The notes under the pieces are model-generated. The model worked only from the letters and a program-made list of their open reading frames with translations. It was not told the DNA's origin and searched no databases. Both the position numbers and the translations under genes were made by a program. Shown here piece after piece: positions 52,938 to 61,762 of a stretch of 64,000 nt of DNA. Origin of the DNA: Nocardia australiensis (lineage in GTDB: Bacteria; Actinomycetota; Actinomycetes; Mycobacteriales; Mycobacteriaceae). The DNA lies in assembly GCF_020733705.1 (NCBI RefSeq), contig NZ_JAJFZM010000006.1:62001-126000 (forward strand), written 5' to 3'. How positions within the stretch are numbered: the stretch's first letter is position 1; each line of letters opens with the position of its first letter.

Positions 52938-52959
52938 TAGTAAAGACTTCGCAAAGCAT
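52938..52959 (-). promoter_or_regulatory. Direct repeat upstream of SulP-CA copy 2
   Basis: The minus strand reads ATGCTTTGCGA then AGTCTTTACTA. The 19-bp core (CTTTGC-n-AAGTCTTTACTA, one variable base) is identical to that upstream of copy 1, at a similar distance (138 bp) from the ATG. Confidence 0.5.
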
Positions 52960-53408
52960 ACGAAAAGCTTTTGAACGCGATCCGGCGAACCGCTACCAAA
53001 CCGTGACCCAAGTCATAGTTTGAAGCAAGGGAAGTTGGACTGGTGACTGGTTCGAGGGCGATCGCGCCCAGACGAACAATGACCCCGAACCAGCTGATCG
53101 CAGTCAGGAACCAATGGCCGGCACGGGATCGCCCCGAACGCCCGCATAAGGTGCGTCCGGGACCGCGGTTGCCGTGGCCCGCCCCGCTTATGCCGTTAAC
53201 CGGCAAAGTCAGCCCGGCGGATCGCTTGCAGCGGGTAACGAATCGCCCTACGCAAGAGCCGAACCGCCCTCCGTAACAATAGTTTTCGCGTCGCGACGGG
53301 TGTGCCTGTCGATGTTCCGTCCATTCGGTGTGCCCGCCTCTAGGACAGCGGCGGGCCGTCGGCCCCACCGGCCGGATCGACGCGATTCGACCGAGTCGGC
53401 GAGTTACC
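52960..53408. other. Gene-free region between SulP-CA copy 2 and the amidohydrolase
   Basis: About 450 bp. The open frames here are Arg/Pro-rich and lack ribosome-binding sites. I see no RNA gene. GC-rich partial palindromes near 53,345-53,365 could end the amidohydrolase transcript but have no clean stem. Confidence 0.45.
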
Positions 53409-55148
53409 TCAGCCCGCGCGCAGGAACCGTCCGGCCCGCTCGGTGCCGAGCGCGGAATCCGGTGCCCCCTCCCCGAATACGTACCGCCCGCCGACGAAAA
53501 CCGCAGTGACCGTGTCGTCGTTACGGTTGACCATCCGAGAGAGGTTGTCGAACTCGGGGATCGGGTTCTCCGCGTAGGCGTCGAGGGTGTCGTCGAGGTG
53601 GGCCGGGTCGATGACGACGGCGTCGGCGCGGTCGCCCACCCGCAGGTGGCCGGCTTCCAGGCCGTACCAGTCGGCGAGTTCGCCGGTCAGGCGGTAGACC
53701 GCGTGCTCGACCGTCATGAACGGCTTCGCGCCGCCCGCAGCGTCGTTGACCCGGCGCAGCAGGCGCAGGCCGAAGTTGTAGAAGGCCATGTTGCGCAGGT
53801 GCGCGCCCGCGTCGGAGAAGCCCAGCTGGATGGCGGGGTCGGCGGCCAGGACATCCAGTACGGCGGGCCGATGGTTGGAGATGGTGGTTCGCCAACGCAG
53901 CTTCGAGCCGTATTCGACGACCAGGTCGAGGAACGCATCGACCGGGTGCAAGCCGCCGCGATCGAGGCCGACCTGCCCGAAGGTCTTGCCGATCACCGAG
54001 GGGTCGGGACAGTCGACGATGTCGGCGTCGAAAAAGTCACGGTGCCACACCCGCGGGCCGTACTTCTTGTCGTAGTCCTTGCGGAACGCGCGGCGGTACT
54101 TCTCGTCCTGCATGAGGTGACGTTGCTCGTCGATATGGTCGGCCAGGTGCAGCGCGGCCGCGCCGGACCCGAACTCCTCGAAGATCGGCAGGTCGATGCC
54201 GTCGGAGTAGACCTCGAACGGCACCGGCAGATGCTGCCAGCGAAAGTCGCCGCCGAGGCCGTTGATGATCCGGGCCAGCGCCGGAAACACCTTCGCCACA
54301 CCGGGAATGGCCTTGATGTCGGCCGCCGACAGCAGACTCACCTTGAGCGGCTTGCGCCACATGCCGATGCTGCTCGCCGCCATCGCGACCAGGGTGTCGG
54401 AGCGGTTCACGTCGGGGCCGCCCTGCAATGCGCGCCCGCGCGTACGCAGGATGGTGTTGAGCCTGCGGCGTTCGGCCCTGGTCGAGTACGTCGACGGCAG
54501 GGTGCGCGAACGACACATCTCACCGTCGAGCTTGTCGAACAGCAGCCGCTGCGAGGACATGCCGATGAATCCGGCGTCCAGCGCATCGGTCAGCCGGGTC
54601 TCCATCGCGGTGAGCTCGGCGTCGCTCGCCTTCACCTCGCGCCGGGTCGCCCGGTCCAAGCCCATCACCGCAGCCCTGATGTCGGAATGGCCGATGAAGC
54701 TGGCCACATTCGGTCCGAGCGGCAGCGCATCGATCGCCTCGACGTATTCGGCGGCGGTATGCCAGCTCTTGCGCTCCCCGACAGCGCGGACGACTTGCGC
54801 GCGCGGAATGGCCTCCACCCGGCCGAACAGGTCACCGGCGACCTCCCCGTCCACATGCACGGTGGACAGCGAGCACGATCCGAGCAGGACCGTGGTGACC
54901 CCGTGGCGCACCGACTCCGACAACGACGGATCGAGCAGTACCTCGACGTCGTAGTGGGTGTGGATATCGACCATGCCCGGGATGACCCATTTACCTGCGG
55001 CGTCGATGACGCGCGGGCAATCGGTTTCGTCGAGCGGCGTTTGCGAGATCTCGGCGATCTTCCCGTCTCGGATGCCGAGATGGCGCACCGCGGACGGGGC
55101 GCCGGTGCCGTCGAACCACCGGCCGCCTTTTATGATGCTGTCGAACAT
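53409..55148 (-). CDS. N-acyl-D-amino-acid deacylase-like amidohydrolase
   Basis: A 579-residue metal-dependent amidohydrolase of the D-aminoacylase type. It starts FDSIIKGGRWFDGTG, has the metal motif VDIHTHYDVEVLLDP, a later His in SNHRPAVLDVL, the Asp in GFSDAGAHLRNMAFYN, and the C-terminal beta-sandwich end (GLEAGHLRVGDRADAVVIDP). ATG 55148 follows AGGAGGGG. It is the last gene of the five-gene operon. Members attack N-acyl amino acids or related cyclic amides; the actual substrate is unknown, and in this context it may open an amide or ester of the degraded compound. Confidence 0.88.
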   Translation of the reverse strand: MFDSIIKGGRWFDGTGAPSAVRHLGIRDGKIAEISQTPLDETDCPRVIDAAGKWVIPGMVDIHTHYDVEVLLDPSLSESVRHGVTTVLLGSCSLSTVHVDGEVAGDLFGRVEAIPRAQVVRAVGERKSWHTAAEYVEAIDALPLGPNVASFIGHSDIRAAVMGLDRATRREVKASDAELTAMETRLTDALDAGFIGMSSQRLLFDKLDGEMCRSRTLPSTYSTRAERRRLNTILRTRGRALQGGPDVNRSDTLVAMAASSIGMWRKPLKVSLLSAADIKAIPGVAKVFPALARIINGLGGDFRWQHLPVPFEVYSDGIDLPIFEEFGSGAAALHLADHIDEQRHLMQDEKYRRAFRKDYDKKYGPRVWHRDFFDADIVDCPDPSVIGKTFGQVGLDRGGLHPVDAFLDLVVEYGSKLRWRTTISNHRPAVLDVLAADPAIQLGFSDAGAHLRNMAFYNFGLRLLRRVNDAAGGAKPFMTVEHAVYRLTGELADWYGLEAGHLRVGDRADAVVIDPAHLDDTLDAYAENPIPEFDNLSRMVNRNDDTVTAVFVGGRYVFGEGAPDSALGTERAGRFLRAG

Positions 55149-55161
55149 TATCCAACCCCTC

Positions 55162-56811
55162 CTACAGCGCGAGCTCGCGGCGCGTGACCTTACCTGTCGC
55201 GTTGCGCGGCAACGCATCCGAAGTGATCCGCCAGCGGGCGGGCACCTTGAAGTAGGCGAGCCGCGCGGCGACGAAGGCACGCAGCTCCTCCGGGTCCACC
55301 GCATCCGGCTCGGCGACCACCACCGCGGCCACCTCCTGGCCGAGGTCGGGATGGGCCACTCCGAACACCGCCGACTCGCGCACCGCGGGATGTTCGTCGA
55401 GTACGTTCTCGATCTCGGTGGGATACACGTTCTCGCCGCCGCGCAGAATGAGATCTGTTCGCCGGCCGGACAATCGGAGTCTTCCGTCGGTCATCGAGCC
55501 GAAATCGCCGGTGCGCAACCAGCGTTGCCCGTCGATCGTCCGCGCGGTGGCCGCGTCGTCGTTCCAGTAGCCGAGCATCACGTACGGGCTACGCACGCAG
55601 ACCTCGCCGGCCGTACCGTCGGGCAAGACCGTGCCGTCGACATCGCGGATCTCGATCGTGACGCCGATGATGGGCCTGCCGACCGACTCCGTATCGGCCG
55701 CGAGGTCCAGCGGCGTCGCCACGGTCGCCGCGGTGCCGCTCTCGGTCAGCCCGTAACTGGTGGTCAGGGCCGCTTGCACACCGGCGAGATGCTCGCGCAG
55801 CCGCTCGAGCAGCAGTGGCGAGGTCGGCGCGGAGTTGAGCGATAGCGCGGTCAGCGAGGACAGGTCGTAGCTCGACACGTCGTGCTGGAGAAGCCGGCTC
55901 GCCATGGTGGGCACGGCGGCCCAGTTGGTGACGCGCTCACGCTCGACCAGGCTCAGCACCCGGTCCACATCGAACGCGCCGGGCGGGAACACCACCGCCG
56001 TACCTGTCGCCAGCCGCGGCACGACCAGATTGTGCAGGCTCGCGATGTGAAACAACGGCGCGGTGACCAGGTACCGGCGGTCGCTGGGTCCCTCGCTCGG
56101 CGGCTGACCGGTGAACGCGGCGAGCAACGCATCGGTGAAACGGTGATAGTCGCTGACCGCCACCATGTTTCGCTGCGTATGCACCACGCCCTTCGGCCTG
56201 CCGCTGGTACCGCTGGTGTAGAGGATCACGGCCGGATCGTCTTCGCCGACCGGCGTGTTCGGCAGCTCGCCGCCGTGTTCGGCGATCAGTGCGGGCAGGT
56301 CCTCCTCGATCGTCAGCACCGGCACCTCGGTACCCGTTTCCGACAGCAGCGCAGCCCTTTTCGCGTCGGCGATCACCACGGTCGGCATGGTGTGGCCGAG
56401 CCCGTAGGCGATCTCCGGCGGCGCCCACCAGGCGTTGTAGCCGACCGGGATCGCGCCGAGGCACTGGGCAGCCCAGAACGCGATCACCCAGTCCGGTCCG
56501 TTGGCGGCGAGGATGCCGACCCGGTCGCCTTTGCCGACGCCGTATCGAGCGGCCAGCGCTACCGCGAGCGCGCCCGCCGCAGCGGCATTGTCGGAGAAGG
56601 TGATTCGGCGGTTCTCGGTGACCAGGTAGTCGTGGTCGCTCCAGCCCAGCGAATGCTCGAGGAGTTCGCGCAGGCTTCGGTGGCGACGCGCGAGGACCGG
56701 GATCGGGGCGCCGAGGACCTGTTCGACGGTCATCTCGAACGGGGCGCCGGGTGCTGTGAGGCTCGCGGCGACCTGCGCCACGATCGCCTGGGGGTCTACG
56801 GCCTGGGTCAT
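55162..56811 (-). CDS. AMP-dependent acyl-CoA synthetase
   Basis: A 549-residue adenylate-forming ligase that activates a carboxylic acid to acyl-CoA. The AMP-binding signature is ILYTSGTSGRPKGVVHT; further motifs are TTSYGLTESGTAATV, the YWNDDAATART/WLRTGDFG hinge, and the C-terminal Lys in LPRNATGKVTRREL. ATG 56811 follows GGAGGAAG. It begins 11 bp after the dehydrogenase stop. In the operon it would activate the acid released or formed by the esterase and alcohol dehydrogenase. Confidence 0.93.
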   Translation of the reverse strand: MTQAVDPQAIVAQVAASLTAPGAPFEMTVEQVLGAPIPVLARRHRSLRELLEHSLGWSDHDYLVTENRRITFSDNAAAAGALAVALAARYGVGKGDRVGILAANGPDWVIAFWAAQCLGAIPVGYNAWWAPPEIAYGLGHTMPTVVIADAKRAALLSETGTEVPVLTIEEDLPALIAEHGGELPNTPVGEDDPAVILYTSGTSGRPKGVVHTQRNMVAVSDYHRFTDALLAAFTGQPPSEGPSDRRYLVTAPLFHIASLHNLVVPRLATGTAVVFPPGAFDVDRVLSLVERERVTNWAAVPTMASRLLQHDVSSYDLSSLTALSLNSAPTSPLLLERLREHLAGVQAALTTSYGLTESGTAATVATPLDLAADTESVGRPIIGVTIEIRDVDGTVLPDGTAGEVCVRSPYVMLGYWNDDAATARTIDGQRWLRTGDFGSMTDGRLRLSGRRTDLILRGGENVYPTEIENVLDEHPAVRESAVFGVAHPDLGQEVAAVVVAEPDAVDPEELRAFVAARLAYFKVPARWRITSDALPRNATGKVTRRELAL

Positions 56812-56822
56812 GTCTTCCTCCA

Positions 56823-57869
56823 TCAGGGAATGAGCACCGCGCGACCGCGGATCGCGCCTGCGTCGAGTCGGTCGAATGCGGTGCGGGCTGCGGCAAGGTC
56901 GAAGCACTCGACCTCGACCCGCAGTGCGCCCGCGGTGGCCAGCGCCACCACCTCGGTGAGATCACTTCGGGTGCCGCCGTAGGACTTCCGCACGGTGGCG
57001 CCCCATGGCAGCCCTGGTCCGCCGGCCGGACCGGAGTCGATGCCGGGCACGCCACCTGCCAGCCCGACCATCCGGTAGGCGCCGTTGGGTGCGACCGTCT
57101 CGACGGCGAGCTTGGCGGTGACATCGGAGCCGACGAAGTCGAACACCGCCTCGGCGCCGCGGCCGCCGGTGAGTTCGAGGATCGCGGCCGCGGTGTCGTC
57201 GTCGGCCCGCACGGCGACGTCGGCACCGCATTCGGTTGCGAGCGCGAGCTTGTCGGCGGATACATCGACCGCGATCACCCTGGTCTCGGTCGTCGCCTTC
57301 AGCAGTTGCACCGCGACGTGGCCGAGACCGCCGATGCCGATGGCCACGGCGGTGGCGCCGGGCCACAGTTGATCCCGCGCGCCACGGATCGCGTGCATCG
57401 GGGTGAGCGCGGCGTCGGCCAGCGGCGCGGCCTGCGTGAACGGCAGGTCGCCGATCGGCACGAACGAGCGCGCCGGAATCCGCACGTACTCGGCCATGCC
57501 ACCGTCCGGGCCGAGTCCGGGACACGGCGGCATAGCCACGCGACCGGCCGCCAGGCAGACGTTCTCGTTGCCGCGCAAGCACTCCCGGCACTCACCACAG
57601 GACCAGCACAGGTACACAATGCCGCGCTCGCCGACGCTGCGGCCCGCCACCGCCGAACCGACCGAGTCGATCGTGCCCGCGATCTCGTGCCCGAGGGTGA
57701 GAGGGTCTTCGCGCAACGGAAACGGCAGACCGAGGACGTAGGAATCCGAATGGCAGATCCCAGCAGCGCCGACCCGCAGCAGCAGGTCGTCGGGGCCGAG
57801 GTCCGGGATGGGCACCGTCCGCAGCGCCAAGGTGCCCGGTGCGGTCAGCTGCATCGCGCGCATCGTCAT
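56823..57869 (-). CDS. Zinc-dependent alcohol dehydrogenase (MDR family)
   Basis: A 348-residue alcohol dehydrogenase. Catalytic zinc ligands are in AAGICHSDSY and TLGHEIAG. The structural zinc lobe is CWSCGECRECLRGNENVC, and the NAD loop is GIGGLGHVAVQLLK. ATG 57869 overlaps the esterase stop as ATGA; longer upstream frames run inside the esterase and were rejected. In the operon it would oxidise the alcohol released from an ester. Confidence 0.94.
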   Translation of the reverse strand: MTMRAMQLTAPGTLALRTVPIPDLGPDDLLLRVGAAGICHSDSYVLGLPFPLREDPLTLGHEIAGTIDSVGSAVAGRSVGERGIVYLCWSCGECRECLRGNENVCLAAGRVAMPPCPGLGPDGGMAEYVRIPARSFVPIGDLPFTQAAPLADAALTPMHAIRGARDQLWPGATAVAIGIGGLGHVAVQLLKATTETRVIAVDVSADKLALATECGADVAVRADDDTAAAILELTGGRGAEAVFDFVGSDVTAKLAVETVAPNGAYRMVGLAGGVPGIDSGPAGGPGLPWGATVRKSYGGTRSDLTEVVALATAGALRVEVECFDLAAARTAFDRLDAGAIRGRAVLIP

Positions 57870-59011
57870 CGCACACCGCCGATCGCATCGAAGACCGTTT
57901 TGAGGTAGATGTCGCAGCGGTCGGAACCGATCAAGCCGGTCGCCATCCGATTCATGGTGTAGGCGAAGGTGATTCGGCGATCGAGGTCGTTGACGACCAT
58001 CGATCCACCATAGCCGGCCCACCAGCAGACCCGCCCGTCGGGAATGTGCGCAAAGGTCTGCGGACGGGGCAGCCCGTAGCCGATGCCGAACCGCAGCGGG
58101 GTCAGCAGCGCCAGGTCGACGCCGTCGGACTGCTCCCGGAAGATCAGCTCGATCGTGGCGGGCGAGACGAACCGCCGCCCGCTCAGCTCCCCGCCGCAGG
58201 AGATCAGCGACTGCACCCTGGCCACCGAGCGCGCGTTGCCGTGCCCGTTGACCGCGCCGTTCTCGGCCTCTCGCCAACTCGCGGTGGCGGTTTCGGCGAC
58301 ATCGAGCAGCGGGCTGGTGAGGGTCTTGATCAGCACGCTGTCCTGGTCGAGCGTCGCCAGATCGAAATCGGGCAGCTCCGGCGCAATCAGGGTGGCGATC
58401 CGATCGGCGTGCTCGGGACCGGTGCCGATGTGGAAGTCGGCGCCAAGCGGGCCCGCCAGCTCGTCGGCGAAGAACCGCCCCAGCGAGCGACCGGTGATGC
58501 GGCGCACCAGTTCGCCGATGAGGTGCCCGTAGTTGAGCGCGTGATAGCCCGAGGCGGTGCCGGGTTCCCACCAGGGCTGCTGGGCTGCCAGCCGGGCCGC
58601 GGCGGCTTCGGTGTCGTAGATGTCGGCCAGCTCGATCGGCCGTTCCCAGCCGGAGACGCCCGAGGTGTGCGAAAGCAGGTGCCTGACCTCGATGCCCGCC
58701 TTGCCGTTGGCCGCGAACTCGGGCCAGTAGCGGGCCACGGGGGCGTCGACGTCGAGTTCACCCCGATCGACCAGCAGCAGCGCCGATAGCGCGGTCATCG
58801 TCTTGGTTACCGAGAACACGTTGACCAGGGTGTCGGCGCGCCACGGCGTGGTCAGCGCGGGATCGGCATGGCCGCCCCACAGGTCCAGGACCGGATCACC
58901 GTCCACGGTGACGCACAGTGCCGCGCCCAGTTCCGCGCCTGAGTCGAGTTGTTCCTCGAATACCTCACGCACACCGCCCAATTCGTCACGACAGAAACCC
59001 GAAGCACTCAC
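57866..59011 (-). CDS. Serine hydrolase, beta-lactamase/EstB-type esterase
   Basis: A 381-residue class C beta-lactamase-like serine hydrolase. The catalytic S-x-x-K is SVTKTM near residue 67, the Tyr motif is probably YHALNYG, and HLLSHTSGVSGW is family-typical. It has no signal peptide, so it acts in the cytosol, as EstB-type esterases do rather than true beta-lactamases. GTG 59011 overlaps the monooxygenase stop as GTGA. It likely cleaves the ester that the monooxygenase makes. Confidence 0.92.
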   Translation of the reverse strand: MSASGFCRDELGGVREVFEEQLDSGAELGAALCVTVDGDPVLDLWGGHADPALTTPWRADTLVNVFSVTKTMTALSALLLVDRGELDVDAPVARYWPEFAANGKAGIEVRHLLSHTSGVSGWERPIELADIYDTEAAAARLAAQQPWWEPGTASGYHALNYGHLIGELVRRITGRSLGRFFADELAGPLGADFHIGTGPEHADRIATLIAPELPDFDLATLDQDSVLIKTLTSPLLDVAETATASWREAENGAVNGHGNARSVARVQSLISCGGELSGRRFVSPATIELIFREQSDGVDLALLTPLRFGIGYGLPRPQTFAHIPDGRVCWWAGYGGSMVVNDLDRRITFAYTMNRMATGLIGSDRCDIYLKTVFDAIGGVR

Positions 59012-60381
59012 GGCCGCACTCCTGCCGCTACGCGAGCGGGCACCGGCAGCGTATTACCCGCCGAGGCAGCGCGTTTGGCGCCGCGATCCATTTCCTTGCG
59101 CATCGAGCGCACATACGACTCGAACTCGATCTGGATGGTGTGGCGCGGCGAATCGTAGTACCGCCCTGCGCGTTTGGCCTCCTGCTCGCGCAAGACCTGG
59201 TCGATCTGCTCGCGCGGCGGCAGGTGGTAGCGCCCGGTCAGATAGGCGGCGACCAATTTGCTCTGCTGCTCGGCGAAATTGACCAGGGTCGGCATCGGCT
59301 GGGCCAGCCCGAGGAAGAACAGATTGTCCACGCCGGGCTTCATCATCATCTGGAACAGCGGGAACCGATTGGCCGCGTCGGGCACCAGCGCCGGTTCGGT
59401 GAAGAACGGGAAGCTGATGTGATAGCCCGTCGCGCACAGGACAACGTCGATCTGCTCGCTGCTGCCGTCGGCGAAATGGACGGTGTCGCCGTCCAATCGG
59501 GTGATCGCGGGCTTGCACTCGACGTCACCGCAGCCGGCGCGGTGCAGGAATTCCTCACTCGCCGATGGGTGCGCCTCGAACGGTTCGTGATCGGGGGCGG
59601 GCAGGCCGTAGTTCTGCATCTCGCCACGGTTCTTGCGCACGAACCGCTGCTTGAGCTTCAGCGCGATCTTCTCCGGAATCCAGGAGGGCATCGAACGACG
59701 ATCGCCCACTTGACCGTTCACGTATTTGGGCAGCACCCAGACTCCGCGCCGGGCCGAGACGAACAGCTTCTCGGCGATGAACCGCTGGGAGAGCTCCGAG
59801 GCGATGTCGAGGCCGGAATTGCCCATGCCGACGACCACGACCCGCTTGCCGCGCATATCGACCGGATCGAACGGGTCGTTGTAGGCGTGGCTGTGCATCA
59901 GCACACCGTCGAATTCACCAGGGTAGTCGGGGAATCGGGGGTTCCAGTGGTGGCCGTTGCAGACGATCAGCGCGTCGTAGACCGCGGTGTCGCCGGTGTT
60001 CGTGGTGACCCGCCACCGGCCGTCGTCGTCACGTTCGGCGGCAATGACCAGGGTGTTCAAGCGGATGCGATCACGCAGGCCGAAGTGGTCGACGTAATCC
60101 TTGAAGTACTGCAGCAACTGGGAGTGGTGCGGGAAGTCGGGCCAGTCCGCAGGTGCGGGGAAGTCCTCGAACTGCAAGCGATACTTCGAGGTATCGATGT
60201 GCAGGCTCTGATAGCAGGCCGACATCCCGTTGGGGTTCTTGAAGTACCAATTACCGCCGACCTCGTCGGAGGCCTCGTAGCAGTCGAACGGAATGCCGTA
60301 CTCGGCAAGGCGCTTGGCAGCGGTGATACCCGATGGACCGGCGCCGATGACGCAGACCCTGGGCAATTCGCGTATATCCAT
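59008..60381 (-). CDS. Flavin-containing monooxygenase (FMO type)
   Basis: A 457-residue FAD/NADPH monooxygenase. FAD loop VIGAGPSGITAAK, NADPH loop VVGMGNSGLDIA, and the FMO fingerprint FDGVLMHSHAYND (F-x-G-x-x-x-H-x-x-x-Y) between them; LCATGYHISFPFF is the later conserved segment. Type I/II FMOs of this kind oxidise heteroatoms or perform Baeyer-Villiger reactions. ATG 60381 is the first gene of the operon, divergent from a TetR gene across 115 bp containing a strong palindrome. Confidence 0.93.
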   Translation of the reverse strand: MDIRELPRVCVIGAGPSGITAAKRLAEYGIPFDCYEASDEVGGNWYFKNPNGMSACYQSLHIDTSKYRLQFEDFPAPADWPDFPHHSQLLQYFKDYVDHFGLRDRIRLNTLVIAAERDDDGRWRVTTNTGDTAVYDALIVCNGHHWNPRFPDYPGEFDGVLMHSHAYNDPFDPVDMRGKRVVVVGMGNSGLDIASELSQRFIAEKLFVSARRGVWVLPKYVNGQVGDRRSMPSWIPEKIALKLKQRFVRKNRGEMQNYGLPAPDHEPFEAHPSASEEFLHRAGCGDVECKPAITRLDGDTVHFADGSSEQIDVVLCATGYHISFPFFTEPALVPDAANRFPLFQMMMKPGVDNLFFLGLAQPMPTLVNFAEQQSKLVAAYLTGRYHLPPREQIDQVLREQEAKRAGRYYDSPRHTIQIEFESYVRSMRKEMDRGAKRAASAGNTLPVPARVAAGVRP

Positions 60382-60436
60382 CTACAACTCCTGAGCGGCC
60401 GGGCGTCGATGCCCCAGCCGAAGTGACGTGAACCAC

Positions 60437-60490
60437 AGAATAGAATCTCACTAGACGTTGTGTCTAGTGAATGATCAGATCGTCTAATAT
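60437..60490. promoter_or_regulatory. Divergent promoter region with TetR-type operator
   Basis: A perfect inverted repeat CACTAGAC-GTTGT-GTCTAGTG spans 60449-60469. On the minus strand TAGACA (60461-60466) and TATTCT (60437-60442) are 18 bp apart and form the operon promoter with the palindrome in the spacer. On the plus strand TAATAT (60485-60490) precedes the TetR ATG by 6 nt. Confidence 0.7.
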
Positions 60491-60496
60491 GGACGC

Positions 60497-61123
60497 ATGA
60501 CGACCGGACCCGCCGCTCGCCGCGGCTCGCTACGCGACGAACAGAAACGCCTCACCAAAGCTCGGATCGTCGAAACGGCACGCACCCTGTTCGAGACCCA
60601 GGGCTATTCCGACGTCCGCGTCGACGACATCGCCGCCGCAGTCGGCTGCAGCAGGGCGACGTTCTACCTGCATTTCACCGGCAAGCCGGAAGTGCTGCGC
60701 GCCATTGCGAACGAAGGCACGCTGACCAGCGTCCAGCTGTTCTACGCCGACCTCGACCGGGTGCTCACCACCGGTTCGCGCGCCGAGTTCGGCGACTGGA
60801 TGACCCGCGCGCTCGACTGGTTCTTCGCGAACAAGGACATGCTGCCCGCCTGGGACGAGGCCACCGCGGTCGAGCCCGAGTTCCGCGCGGTGGCACGGGA
60901 GGGCATCATGACCCTGGCCAACAGCATGCCCGCCTACCTCGCTCGCTGGCCCGAACAGCGCCGTGACGAGGCCCGGTTGCGGATCGAACTGCTGGTGGCC
61001 CAGCTCGAACGGTTCTTCACCCGCTGGGCCATGCAGGGCACCATCGACGTACCTGCCGCGCAGGCCGCCGCGGTCCTCACCGACGTCTGGTTCCCCGCGC
61101 TGCAGACGCCGCCCGAGAAGTAG
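60497..61123 (+). CDS. TetR family transcriptional regulator
   Basis: A 208-residue repressor-type protein. The helix-turn-helix is VDDIAAAVGCSRATFYLHFTGK after IVETARTLFETQGYSDV. The C-terminal domain is helical with several Trp residues (WMTRALDWFFANKD) and probably binds an aromatic or alicyclic ligand. ATG 60497 lies 6 nt after TAATAT with no ribosome-binding site, so it is likely leaderless. It faces the five-gene catabolic operon and very probably represses it through the palindrome. Confidence 0.93.
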   Translation: MTTGPAARRGSLRDEQKRLTKARIVETARTLFETQGYSDVRVDDIAAAVGCSRATFYLHFTGKPEVLRAIANEGTLTSVQLFYADLDRVLTTGSRAEFGDWMTRALDWFFANKDMLPAWDEATAVEPEFRAVAREGIMTLANSMPAYLARWPEQRRDEARLRIELLVAQLERFFTRWAMQGTIDVPAAQAAAVLTDVWFPALQTPPEK

Positions 61124-61199
61124 CCGCTATCCCGTGGGCCAACCACCGTTGCGCTGACGCTGGTCGTCGTCCACGAGGCGCTCGATCCCGAGTTCCTCG

Positions 61200-61350
61200 G
61201 CGGACACCGTCGGGCGGATGATGCCCGTCGCGGATCGCGCACAGGAACATGCCCCCTGCCCGCAGGTGAGGTATAGGTGATGTCGGTCAGCCAGGCCACG
61301 TCGGTCGGGGCGCCGTGGTCGAAGACGCGGTCGACCGGATCCGGTGGGAA
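61200..61350 (-). pseudogene. IS3-family transposase (OrfB) fragment, frameshifted
   Basis: On the minus strand the frame from about 61341 reads DPVDRVFDHGAPTDVAWLTD then ITYTSPAG, the start of the DDE region of IS3-type OrfB (usual W-x-T-D-I-T-Y). A second frame from 61250 continues MFLCAIRDGH, the next conserved strand (usual LYLCAIRDGHSRR). The two lie in different frames and no further catalytic Asp or Glu follows. It is a decayed insertion-sequence scrap; inverted repeats are not visible. Confidence 0.65.
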
Positions 61351-61378
61351 CGACGAGCCGAATCCGTCACCGACAACG

Positions 61379-61762
61379 TCAGCTGAGGGCTTTGGCTTTG
61401 AGCGAGGCGAATTCCGCTTCGGTGATAGTGCCGCTGTCGAGCAATTTCCTGGCTTCGGCGATCTCCTGGGCGGGTGAACGACCCGCGGTCTCCCGGATGT
61501 AGGAATCGGTCTGCTGCTTTTCCCTGATATGGGATTCCCTGGCACGTTCGGCCATGCCTTTGCCGCGAGCGATGAGATATACCAGCGCGGTGATATACGG
61601 AATGATGATGAGAAGCACCATCCATACGGCTTTGACCCAGCCCGAGGTCTTCGAGTCACGCCAGAACAGGTCAACCAGAATCGCGAACAGGATCATCAGA
61701 TACGCGACGAAGGCGAAGATCAGCAGCGTCGTCCACACGACGTCCCAGAACGAATCCCACAT
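61379..61762 (-). CDS. PLD nuclease N-terminal-like and SHOCT domain membrane protein
   Basis: A 127-residue protein. Two membrane helices (about residues 8-32 and 44-64) form a PLDc_N-like module, and a C-terminal SHOCT segment (AQEIAEARKLLDSGTITEAEFASLKAKAL) ends the protein. SHOCT proteins are common small actinobacterial membrane proteins, thought to aid oligomerisation; no enzymatic role is expected. ATG at 61762. It lies alone among gene remnants. Confidence 0.85.
   Translation of the reverse strand: MWDSFWDVVWTTLLIFAFVAYLMILFAILVDLFWRDSKTSGWVKAVWMVLLIIIPYITALVYLIARGKGMAERARESHIREKQQTDSYIRETAGRSPAQEIAEARKLLDSGTITEAEFASLKAKALS

Noticed and set aside
52934..53368. A 144-residue minus-strand frame upstream of SulP-CA copy 2.
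   Set aside because: No ribosome-binding site or domain, and its end overlaps the conserved direct-repeat element.
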